Shown here: positions 5,665-12,750 of the stretch, piece by piece
How positions within the stretch are numbered: the stretch's first letter is position 1
Layout of the letters: each line of letters begins with the position of its first letter
NCBI GenBank assembly: GCA_945911685.1
Contig: CAMEAW010000074.1
Location: 1 to 12,750 of the forward strand
DNA: 12,750 bases
DNA from: Bordetella parapertussis
Lineage (GTDB): Bacteria; Pseudomonadota; Gammaproteobacteria; Burkholderiales; Burkholderiaceae_B
Direction of reading: 5' to 3'
The notes under the pieces: model-generated
Database searches by the model: none
Told to the model about the DNA's origin: nothing
The model's input: the letters and a program-made list of their open reading frames with translations, nothing else
Translations under genes and position numbers: made by a program

Positions 5665-6822
5665 TCAGTGCCGATCGGTAGTTTGCTGAGGCATCACACT
5701 ATCAGTTTGCACCGAGGGGCGCAAATCCTTTAGCCACTGATCATAAATGCCTTCAGTGCGTTTTGCCAAAGTTTCGGTGGTAAAAATACCCTCTGTATGG
5801 ACGCGATCGTGGCCAGCTTGCCCCATTTTTTTTCTAAGCTCGGGCGAATCAATCAATTGAATCAACGCGTTTTGCAGCGCTTGGGTATCATCAAGAGGCA
5901 CTAGAAATCCCGTCACGCCCGGTTGCATCATTTCGCCCACGCCGCCCACATCCGTACCGATCACGGGCAGGCCGCTCGCAGCCGCTTCAAGAAAGGCAGT
6001 GCCCATGGCTTCTTGTCGGGTGGCCAAACAAAAAACATCCAAACCAGCCAGTACATTAGGCACATCGCGCCGGGGACCTAGCAAATGCACACGCTCGCCT
6101 AAGCCGCTATGCGTAATATGCGCTTGGAGTTGCTCGAAGACAGGCGACCCACCGCCCGCGATCACAAGATGCAGTTTTGGGCGCGTGCGTAACAACGGCA
6201 GCATGGCATTGATGAGTTCGAGATGACCTTTGTTAGGGCGCAGTACGGCCACACAACCCACCAAAATCGCGTCGACAGATAACTTGAGTTCGTCGCGTAA
6301 GGAAGAGTGCGTAAGGCGCGGCGTTAACACCACCGGCGTATAGATCGCCTCGACATGGTCAGGGGCTACCCCGCGCCCGAGCAATTGGCGACGCACGTGA
6401 TGACTGACCGTAGTGACGCGATGCGGCAACCAGGTGTAGGTCAATAATGAACCGACGGGGCTCGCTAAGTGGCGGGTACGCACTATCAACGGCACTTTTG
6501 CGAGTCGCCCGGCGGGCGCTGCGATTAAGGTGTCTTGACGGCTGTGCGTATTGAGCACGTCAAATTGGCCTGCTTGCAAAATCTTTTTGATCGCAAATAC
6601 GCCTCGCACGATATTGATGGTGCCGTCCATGAAAAGCGTGTGAACGACAAAGCCAGCCTCACGCAAGCGTTCGGTGAGCTCGGCGTCGGGCTGACAGATT
6701 GCCTCAAGGTAGTGACCACGCTCGCGCATCGCCACCATTTCTTTAAAGACTCTGTGTTCTTGTCCGCCAAAACTTGTGGCAGCCTCTGAGTGGATGATGC
6801 GCAAGGGGCGCGAGTCAGCCAT
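5665..6822 (-). CDS. Glycosyltransferase family 4 (first GT4, directly after dnaE)
   Basis: This is a GT-B sugar transferase of 385 residues. The N-terminal domain begins LRIIHSEAATSFGGQEHRV, with the Gly-Gly loop at 19-20. The C-terminal domain has AVLRPNKGH (192-200), LVIAGGG (219-225) and the intact E-x7-E motif Glu271 to Glu279 within EAMGTAFLE, then SGLPVIGTDVGG. This is typical of LPS-core or capsule glycosyltransferases. The last 20 or so residues are polar and Gln/Thr-rich. The ATG overlaps the last base of the dnaE TGA (TGATG) and is preceded by GAGGTG with an 8-base spacer, so it is probably translated by ribosomes finishing dnaE. An A8 tract (- strand, 5833-5826) covers codons 330-333. 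Substrate unknown. Confidence 0.9.
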   Translation of the reverse strand: MADSRPLRIIHSEAATSFGGQEHRVFKEMVAMRERGHYLEAICQPDAELTERLREAGFVVHTLFMDGTINIVRGVFAIKKILQAGQFDVLNTHSRQDTLIAAPAGRLAKVPLIVRTRHLASPVGSLLTYTWLPHRVTTVSHHVRRQLLGRGVAPDHVEAIYTPVVLTPRLTHSSLRDELKLSVDAILVGCVAVLRPNKGHLELINAMLPLLRTRPKLHLVIAGGGSPVFEQLQAHITHSGLGERVHLLGPRRDVPNVLAGLDVFCLATRQEAMGTAFLEAAASGLPVIGTDVGGVGEMMQPGVTGFLVPLDDTQALQNALIQLIDSPELRKKMGQAGHDRVHTEGIFTTETLAKRTEGIYDQWLKDLRPSVQTDSVMPQQTTDRH

Positions 6823-9800
6823 CAGTACGCCACCTCAACGTCGGCGGGCGACGTCCAGGAGGTGAGTTGCTCGACCAAGCTGTCTGACAAACGCACCCGC
6901 CACGAATCATCGAGCCTCAGCGTGCATGCCAGACCGGCATTTTCGTAGAGCACTTCAACCGGCGTGCCACGCGCATTTGCGTCTGGATTGACGCGAAACG
7001 GACCTAACATTTTTTTCAATAGGATGGCATCGGCGTTACCATTTAGGCGAATGCGCAGCGCCTTGGCGCGCGCTTCACGTGCTAACTGCAAATCATAAAT
7101 ATTTTCGGCAACGATTCGGGTGCCTTTTGAATGCTCGTTGTTGGTCACTTTCACTTGCATGATCACTAGCTGATCTTCGCGCAAGCGATTACGATGTTGC
7201 TCATAGATTTCAGAATAGACGGTGACTTCAACTTGCGCCGAACCATCATCAATCGTCACAAATTGCAGCTTGCCTTTGGCGGTCATCATCGTACGAAGTT
7301 GGCTAATCACCCCCGCAATCCATTGTGAATCACGCAACGGCTCAAGCCTGACCAAGGGCTTGGCCGCAAACAAACGCACCTCGTCTCGCCATACATCAAA
7401 CAAATGGCCACTCAAGAAAAATCCGAGCGCCGCTTTTTCTTCGGACAAACGCGTGTGTAGGCTCCAGGGCGCGATTGAAGCGAGTTCGCCGGCAACGACC
7501 TCGTGGCTGTCATCGCCAAACAACGACACCTGATTGGCACTGCGGTCATGCTGATCTGCGGCCTCAAGGGCGGTTGCAAGTGAGGCGAGCAACGCGCCGC
7601 GATTCGCTTCAACCGAATCAAACGCCCCCACGCGAATCAATGCTTCGACGCTGCGCTTGTTGACGGTGCGCCGATCAATGCGACGGCAAAAATCAAACAA
7701 ACTGACAAAAGGGCCGGCATCACGGGCGCGCAAGATTTCTTCGACCGCCCCCTGCCCTGTTCCCTTCACCGCACCCATTCCGTAGCGCAGGGTGCGTGGC
7801 GGTAGACCGTCTTGCGTGGCTGCGTCAGCCACAGGCTCAAAACGGTAGGCAGACGTATTGATGTCGGGGGGTAAGACCGTGATGCCATTGGCCAGGCAGT
7901 CACGCCAAAAGATTTGTACTTTGTCAGTGTCGTCCATATCAGACGACAAGGTCGCGGCTAAAAACTCGGCAGGATGATGGGCTTTGAGCCAGGCGGTGTG
8001 ATAAGCAATCAGGGCATACGCCGCCGAGTGTGATTTATTGAAACCGTAGCCCGCAAAGAGCTCCATTAAGTCGAACAGCTTGACCGCAACCTTGGGGTCG
8101 TAGCCTTTTTTCAGTGCCCCTTGCTCGAACAAATCGCGATGAGAGGCCATTTCTTCGGGTTTTTTCTTACCCATGGCGCGACGCAACAGATCGGCCCCTC
8201 CCAACGAGTAGCCGCCAATGATCTGCGAGATCAGCATCACTTGCTCTTGATACACGATCACGCCATAGGTACTTTTAAGCGTTGACTCAAGATCAGGATG
8301 AAAGTAATCGACGGTGGCGCGACCGTGTTTGCGGTTCACAAAATCATCGACCATGCCCGACTCGAGCGGGCCCGGGCGAAACAACGCCAAGACCGCAATG
8401 ATGTCTTCAAAGGTGTTGGGACGCAGCTTTTTAAGCAACTCTTTCATGCCGCGAGATTCGAGCTGAAATACCGCGGTCGTATTGGCGTTGCACAGAACTT
8501 GATAGGTGGCTGGGTCATCAAGCGGCACTGACATGATGTCAAAGTCAGGAAGCTTGGCGTTGAATTTGCGCACAAAACGCACAGCCCAATCAAGAATGGT
8601 CAGGTTACGCAAACCCAAAAAGTCAAACTTGACCAAGCCCGCGGCTTCGACGTCGTCTTTATCAAACTGCGAGACCGCACTACCCTCGTGACCGGGCTGG
8701 CAGTACAGCGGACAAAAATCGGTGAGCTTGCCCGGGGCGATCAACACACCGCCCGCATGCATCCCCACGTTGCGTGTCAGGCCTTCAAGCGGTCGCGCCA
8801 AATCGATCAAGGCGCGTACTTCTTCTTCTTTTTCGTACCGTTCTTTAAAAGTCGGCTCGTCTTTTAGGGCGCGCTCAAGCGTCCAAGGATCGGCTGGGTT
8901 GTGCGGGATCAACTTTGAGAGCCCATCACACAGCATATAGGGCATGTCGAGTACGCGGCCAGCATCGCGCACCACGGCCTTAGCGCCGAGCGTGCCAAAA
9001 GTGGCAATCTGACTCACGGCCGCCCGTCCGTACTTGGTTTTGACGTATTCAATCACGCGTTCGCGATTATCTTGGCAAAAATCGATATCGAAGTCGGGCA
9101 TTGAGACGCGTTCGGGGTTCAGAAAGCGCTCAAACAGTAAATCGTAGCGAATCGGATCTAAATCGGTAATACCCAGTGAATAAGCGACCAGCGAGCCAGC
9201 GCCAGAACCTCGCCCGGGCCCAACCGGTACACCATTGCTTTTGCCCCAGTTGATAAAATCTTGCACGATCAAAAAGTAGCCTGGAAACCCCATGTTGATA
9301 ATGGTTTGGCATTCGAGGCTAAGGCGATCGGAGTACTGCTGCTGCACCTTGGCGCGTTCAAGCGGATCTGGAAACAACTGCACCATGCGTTTTTCAAGAC
9401 CAATCTCTGAGAGCTGGATCAGATAGTCGTCGAGCGTCACGCCTTCGGGTGTCGGAAAATCTGGCAGCTGAGGCTGACCAAGCTCAAGCGTAAGGTTACA
9501 GCGTTGCGCTATCGCCACTGAATTTGCTAACGCTGAGGGCACATCGCTGAAGCGCTTCGCCATCTCATCCGAGGACAACAGATACTGATCCTCGGTAAAC
9601 CAGCGTGGTCGGCGTGGATTGGTCAGGATTTGCCCTTCAGAGATGCACACCCGTGCCTCATGCGCGCGAAAATCTGAGCGATCCAAAAACTGTACTGGAT
9701 GGGTTGCTACAACAGGCAAACCTAGTTCGGTCGCAATCGACAGCGCCGCCTGCGTGTAAGACTGGTCGGCCTCGGCTTCGGTGCGTTGTAACTCAAGGTA

Positions 9801-10307
9801 ATAAGAGTCAGGAAAGGCAGACTGCCATTGGCGCGCGTAAGCCACCGCCGCCTCACGGTTGCCTGCCATCAGCGCCTGGCCTACATCACCCAAACGAGCG
9901 CCCGACAGCACAATCAACCCGGGCTGCTTAACCAGCCACTCACGGCGCATCTCGGCGCGTCCCCGGTGAGCGTTGGTGAGCCACGCTTGGGTCAAGAGTT
10001 CGCACAGGACCAGATACCCAGCCTTATTTGCCACCAGAAGCTGAAGGCGATACGGTTTTTCACGGTCTTCGTCGTTGGTGAGCCAAACGTCGCAGCCCAC
10101 GATCGGTTTGATACCTGCGCTACGCGCCGCCTTGTAAAACTTGATCAGACCAAACACATTCGACAGGTCGGTGAGCGCAACCGCTGGCTGACCCTGAGCG
10201 ACCGAGCGCTCGATCAGATCCGAAATCCGCAAAATACCATCCACAACCGAAAACTCGGAGTGAACCCGTAAATGTACAAAAGGGGGGGATTGAACAGCTT
10301 TATCCAT
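6822..10307 (-). CDS. dnaE: DNA polymerase III subunit alpha
   Basis: This is the catalytic subunit of the replicative polymerase, 1161 residues, essentially the E. coli length (1160). The PHP domain starts at VHLRVHS (11-17). Arg14 stands where metal-binding PHP domains have His, as in E. coli alpha, which relies on a separate DnaQ proofreader. Polymerase active-site acidic residues are Asp407 and Asp409 in MPDFDIDF, plus Asp562 in KFDFLG. GPGRGSGAGS (363-372) and GYGFNKSHSAAY (753-764) are further hallmarks. A helix-hairpin-helix stretch is near 842-858, a beta-clamp-binding QVSLF is at 926-930, and an OB-fold covers about 996-1055. The chosen ATG leaves ten residues before the conserved start. 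No Shine-Dalgarno is apparent before it. Codons 7-9 include a C7 run. The first LPS-type GT gene begins within its stop codon. Confidence 0.98.
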   Translation of the reverse strand: MDKAVQSPPFVHLRVHSEFSVVDGILRISDLIERSVAQGQPAVALTDLSNVFGLIKFYKAARSAGIKPIVGCDVWLTNDEDREKPYRLQLLVANKAGYLVLCELLTQAWLTNAHRGRAEMRREWLVKQPGLIVLSGARLGDVGQALMAGNREAAVAYARQWQSAFPDSYYLELQRTEAEADQSYTQAALSIATELGLPVVATHPVQFLDRSDFRAHEARVCISEGQILTNPRRPRWFTEDQYLLSSDEMAKRFSDVPSALANSVAIAQRCNLTLELGQPQLPDFPTPEGVTLDDYLIQLSEIGLEKRMVQLFPDPLERAKVQQQYSDRLSLECQTIINMGFPGYFLIVQDFINWGKSNGVPVGPGRGSGAGSLVAYSLGITDLDPIRYDLLFERFLNPERVSMPDFDIDFCQDNRERVIEYVKTKYGRAAVSQIATFGTLGAKAVVRDAGRVLDMPYMLCDGLSKLIPHNPADPWTLERALKDEPTFKERYEKEEEVRALIDLARPLEGLTRNVGMHAGGVLIAPGKLTDFCPLYCQPGHEGSAVSQFDKDDVEAAGLVKFDFLGLRNLTILDWAVRFVRKFNAKLPDFDIMSVPLDDPATYQVLCNANTTAVFQLESRGMKELLKKLRPNTFEDIIAVLALFRPGPLESGMVDDFVNRKHGRATVDYFHPDLESTLKSTYGVIVYQEQVMLISQIIGGYSLGGADLLRRAMGKKKPEEMASHRDLFEQGALKKGYDPKVAVKLFDLMELFAGYGFNKSHSAAYALIAYHTAWLKAHHPAEFLAATLSSDMDDTDKVQIFWRDCLANGITVLPPDINTSAYRFEPVADAATQDGLPPRTLRYGMGAVKGTGQGAVEEILRARDAGPFVSLFDFCRRIDRRTVNKRSVEALIRVGAFDSVEANRGALLASLATALEAADQHDRSANQVSLFGDDSHEVVAGELASIAPWSLHTRLSEEKAALGFFLSGHLFDVWRDEVRLFAAKPLVRLEPLRDSQWIAGVISQLRTMMTAKGKLQFVTIDDGSAQVEVTVYSEIYEQHRNRLREDQLVIMQVKVTNNEHSKGTRIVAENIYDLQLAREARAKALRIRLNGNADAILLKKMLGPFRVNPDANARGTPVEVLYENAGLACTLRLDDSWRVRLSDSLVEQLTSWTSPADVEVAY
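6831..6836 (-). promoter_or_regulatory. Ribosome-binding site for first GT4 inside dnaE
   Basis: GAGGTG on the - strand lies 8 bases before ATG 6822, within the last codons of dnaE (the Glu-Val codons of the VEVAY end). It is the best Shine-Dalgarno match in the cluster and supports the chosen start and the coupling to dnaE. Confidence 0.65.
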
Positions 10308-10463
10308 ATCGGGATTGTACCTATTATGCTGGGCGGCGAACCGTTTTTAACGACAGCCTTTGGCGGGCAACGACACCGCTAGTACCAGAGCGTCGACCAT
10401 TCTTTGACACGAATTCACTGGCATTGTCGGTGAAAAACTCTTAAAAGACGTGACTGCGTACTT
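10308..10463 (-). promoter_or_regulatory. hrpA-dnaE intergenic region with candidate dnaE promoter
   Basis: This is the only sizeable gap in the window. On the - strand, CATAAT (10328-10323) is a plausible -10 box with GTTAAA (10351-10346) 17 bases upstream as a weak -35. A second -10-like TACAAT lies at 10319-10314. Either would start transcription within about 0-10 bases of the dnaE ATG, giving a very short leader or none. The -35 matches are poor, so this is tentative. I see no clear operator or riboswitch in the gap. Confidence 0.3.
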
Positions 10464-10467
10464 TTAA
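10433..10467 (-). terminator. Possible terminator at the hrpA stop codon
   Basis: On the - strand TTAAAAG (10467-10461) pairs with CTTTTAA (10447-10441). A bulged T and an inner ACG/CGT pairing could extend the stem to about 10 bp with a small loop. Five Ts follow three bases later (10437-10433). The stem is AT-rich and the hrpA TAA stop lies inside its left arm, so it would be a weak terminator at best. Confidence 0.35.
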
Positions 10468-12750
10468 CGTTGCATCGCATCAAACGCCTTTTGCAGGCGC
10501 TTGGCTGAAACGGGCATCGGAGTGCGTAATTCTTGCGCAAATAATGCCACTCGTAGTTCTTCGAGTAGCCAGCGAAACTCATCAAGCCCTTGATCTGGCG
10601 AGCCTTTTAGCGCGCTACGGGCACGTGAATATTGGGTCAGTAAGGGCGCCATCTCTGCCATTAAACGTGCGTCGCGCGTTGGATCGGAGCGCAGTTTATC
10701 GATGCGCGCGATGACTGCTTTTAGATAACGCGGAATATGTGTCAGTTGCGCGTCAGGAGTGCGCGTAATAAAGTCAGGCGACACCAGTTGCGCTAATTGC
10801 GCTTGAATATCCTGGTGTGCCGCCACGTTGCCTTTTGCTTGAGGCAACTTACGGACTGCTGCGACCCAGCCCTCGAGTATCGCGCCCGCGGTGCGTGCAA
10901 CCTCTTGCGCTAACAAACCGACCTTAGCCTTACCCTCGAGTCGGCGCACCTCAAAGGTTTGTGCATCAAGCGGCCAGGGCTCGTTTAAACAAGCGCGCTC
11001 AATCGCACAATCAATCAACTGGTCGCGCAGTTGCTCTTGGGTCCCAAGGGTGAGGTACAGCATCCCAAGCTTGGTGAGGTCATGCAGATTTTTTTCTAAG
11101 AACTTCACCTGATCGCGCAGGGCGATCTTAAACAAACGTCGCAAGCCACGCTGGTGTGCAAGCTTTGCCGCGTGTGGGTCGTCAAAGACGTCAAGCGCGC
11201 AGGTGGTGCCACGATCGACCAAGGCTGGATAGCCCACGACCGTGCTGTTTTTTCGACGAATTTCTAAGAGCTCGGGCAAGGTGCCAAAGCTCCAGTCGAC
11301 GATCTCGTCTTGCGACAAGGCGCTGGCGACCTCTTGATCACGCGTGGCCAGTTGCTGAAAATTAGCCTGTGCCTGTTTGCCGAACTCTGCCTTCAGTTGC
11401 GCCAGATTGCGACCTGCCCCCAGCATCCGACCGTGCTCGTCGATCACTTTGAACGACATAAACAGATGTGCGGGCAACGTTTCGGGCTTGAAATCAGTGG
11501 GCACTGGGCGCAACTTAAGCTGCAACCACATATCTTGACTAATGGCCTCGGTGAGCGAACACCCGGCTGCGCCCAATTTTTCAAACCAGCGCTCGTAAAA
11601 CCCAGAAGCATAGTCAGGCAGCGGCACACAATGCCGACGGATTTTTTGCGGCAATGATTTAAGCAGCATGTGGACTTTTTCTTTGACCATGCCGGGTACC
11701 AACCACTCGCAGCGGTCAGCCTCGAGCTGGTTCAAAAAAAACAAGGGTACCGCCAAGGTCACGCCATCGCGTGGCGAGCCTGGCTCAAAATGATAATCGA
11801 GCGTCAGGCGGGTGCCTTGCCACTCAAAAAACTTCGGAAACACCTCGGTGGTCACACCAGCCGCTTCGTGACGCATCAAGGCTTCGCGGGTTAAAAATAG
11901 TGCTTGCGCCTGCTCTTTTGGCAAACCCTTGACCCAGTGCTCGAGCGTGCTTAATTGATGGATATTGGCGGGCAGCAGGCGGTCGTAAAAAGCTTGGATC
12001 AGACTGTCATCTACCAAAATATCAGGGCGGCGAGTTTGATGTTCGAGGCGCTCGATTTGCGCAATGAGTTTGCGATTGTGGGCGACAAAGGCTAACGGAC
12101 TATCAAGCTCGCCGGGCACCAGACCTTGCAAAATGAAAATCGCGCGAGCCTCGGTGGGTGCGATCGCGCCGTAATGCACGCGCCGCCCCGAGTAGACGTT
12201 TAAGCCATAAAGCGTGCCCTTTTCATTGGCGACTACTTGGCCGAGTTTTTTCTCCCAGCGCGGGTCGCTCCAGGAGCGTTTGATTAAATGTTTTGCGACC
12301 CGTTCGACCCAGACTGGATCAATTTTTGCGATGCAACGCGCATAGACCTTGCTGGTATCGACGAGCTCGGCCGCCATGATCCATTTGCCTGCTTTTTTGA
12401 CCAGTCGCGACCCAGGGTGAATCCAAAAGCGCAAGTCTCGCGCGCCCAGGTAGTGCCCAGCTTCGTCGGACTGCAAACCAAGATTACCCAACAAGCCCGA
12501 CAGCAACGCCATATGCAACTGATCATAGGTAGCATCGCTTTGATTCAGGCGCCAGCCCTGCTCGCCCGCAAGCGCTAACAACTGCCGATGAATGTCGTGC
12601 CACTCACGCAACCGCACTGGCGACAAAAATTGCTGGCGCAATTGGGCCACCAACTTGCGCTGTGAGGCTTTGTGATCGACTTGTTCGTGATACCAACGCC
12701 ACAACTTCACGTAAGAAAGAAATTCAGATTTGTCGTCGGCAAACTTGGCA
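10464..12750 (-). CDS. hrpA: ATP-dependent RNA helicase HrpA, C-terminal 761 residues (5' end outside the window)
   Basis: HrpA is a DEAH-box RNA helicase, implicated in mRNA processing and in rescue of stalled ribosomes. The frame stays open to the window edge: the codons before the GTG at 12710 read KFADDKSEFLSYVKLW, which resembles the E. coli HrpA stretch KESDFLAFVNLW from memory. The gene therefore starts beyond 12750, and 12710 is not its start. The helicase core and DEAH motif lie outside the window. Visible here are the helical/OB-fold region (LREWHDIHRQL, GARDLRFWIHPGS, KWIMAAELVDTSKVYAR, HLIKRSWSDPRWEKK) and the long DUF3418 C-terminal domain, ending in DEFRWLLEELRVALFAQELRTP, as in E. 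coli HrpA (full length about 1300 residues). It ends 156 bases before dnaE; whether the two are co-transcribed is unclear. Confidence 0.95.
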   Translation of the reverse strand, partial: AKFADDKSEFLSYVKLWRWYHEQVDHKASQRKLVAQLRQQFLSPVRLREWHDIHRQLLALAGEQGWRLNQSDATYDQLHMALLSGLLGNLGLQSDEAGHYLGARDLRFWIHPGSRLVKKAGKWIMAAELVDTSKVYARCIAKIDPVWVERVAKHLIKRSWSDPRWEKKLGQVVANEKGTLYGLNVYSGRRVHYGAIAPTEARAIFILQGLVPGELDSPLAFVAHNRKLIAQIERLEHQTRRPDILVDDSLIQAFYDRLLPANIHQLSTLEHWVKGLPKEQAQALFLTREALMRHEAAGVTTEVFPKFFEWQGTRLTLDYHFEPGSPRDGVTLAVPLFFLNQLEADRCEWLVPGMVKEKVHMLLKSLPQKIRRHCVPLPDYASGFYERWFEKLGAAGCSLTEAISQDMWLQLKLRPVPTDFKPETLPAHLFMSFKVIDEHGRMLGAGRNLAQLKAEFGKQAQANFQQLATRDQEVASALSQDEIVDWSFGTLPELLEIRRKNSTVVGYPALVDRGTTCALDVFDDPHAAKLAHQRGLRRLFKIALRDQVKFLEKNLHDLTKLGMLYLTLGTQEQLRDQLIDCAIERACLNEPWPLDAQTFEVRRLEGKAKVGLLAQEVARTAGAILEGWVAAVRKLPQAKGNVAAHQDIQAQLAQLVSPDFITRTPDAQLTHIPRYLKAVIARIDKLRSDPTRDARLMAEMAPLLTQYSRARSALKGSPDQGLDEFRWLLEELRVALFAQELRTPMPVSAKRLQKAFDAMQR

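Noticed and set aside
9828..10271. 147-residue + strand open frame antisense to dnaE
   Set aside because: It lies entirely within the strongly conserved N-terminal part of dnaE and resembles no protein family I know; antisense frames of this length are expected in such sequence.
6822..10307. Arg14 in the PHP motif of DnaE, considered as an unusual lesion
   Set aside because: The same HLRVHS pattern is found in E. coli DnaE and is normal for alpha subunits that use a separate DnaQ exonuclease.
11310..11657. 115-residue + strand open frame antisense to hrpA
   Set aside because: It is a shadow of the conserved HrpA C-terminal domain, with no motif or ribosome-binding site of note.
10464..12710. 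hrpA as a complete 748-residue gene starting at GTG 12710
   Set aside because: The frame remains open and HrpA-like up to base 12750, and the helicase core is missing, so this is the C-terminal part of a longer gene cut by the window edge and not a truncated gene.

Overview
The window looks like chromosomal DNA of a betaproteobacterium, most likely Burkholderiales and perhaps near Alcaligenaceae/Bordetella. The grounds are an E. coli-type DnaE, a proteobacterial HrpA and the style of the LPS-core genes, all judged by eye. Genus cannot be fixed. I see no mobile element, tRNA, rRNA or CRISPR array, and no gap between genes longer than about 160 bases.

Layout. On the + strand, the window opens inside the 3' end of a glycosyltransferase family 9 (heptosyltransferase-type) gene (1-185), followed 6 bases later by an ElyC/YdcF-type DUF218 membrane protein (192-959). 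Everything else is on the - strand. Read in the direction of transcription it is: the C-terminal 761 residues of the RNA helicase HrpA (12750-10464); a 156-base gap with a possible weak terminator and promoter; dnaE, DNA polymerase III alpha (10307-6822); and then six tightly packed envelope-polysaccharide genes: GT4 (6822-5665), polysaccharide deacetylase (5658-4807), WaaE/KdtX-like GT2 (about 4846-3938), GT4 (3941-2844), a second polysaccharide deacetylase (2803-2081) and a third GT4 (about 2088-910). Most junctions overlap or are within a few bases. The main exception is a roughly 40-base spacer before the second deacetylase, which carries an inverted repeat and a T-run. The last gene runs tail to tail into the ElyC-like gene with a 50-base overlap.

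How the genes work together (inference). The six-gene block has the make-up of an LPS core-oligosaccharide cluster: four cytoplasmic sugar transferases and two NodB-type deacetylases. The simplest reading is that HexNAc residues are added to the growing core and then N-deacetylated to leave free amino sugars. From memory, Bordetella pertussis has a smaller four-gene core cluster that includes one required deacetylase; this locus would be an enlarged version with two. The first GT starts inside the dnaE stop codon with a good ribosome-binding site in the dnaE 3' end, so at least part of core synthesis may be transcribed and translated with the replicative polymerase gene.

Most unusual observations: a degenerate 12-residue (36-base) tandem repeat forming the C-terminal tail of the GT2; two deacetylases in one core cluster; A8 tracts inside two of the transferase genes; the dnaE-LPS coupling; and the convergent coding overlap at 910-959.
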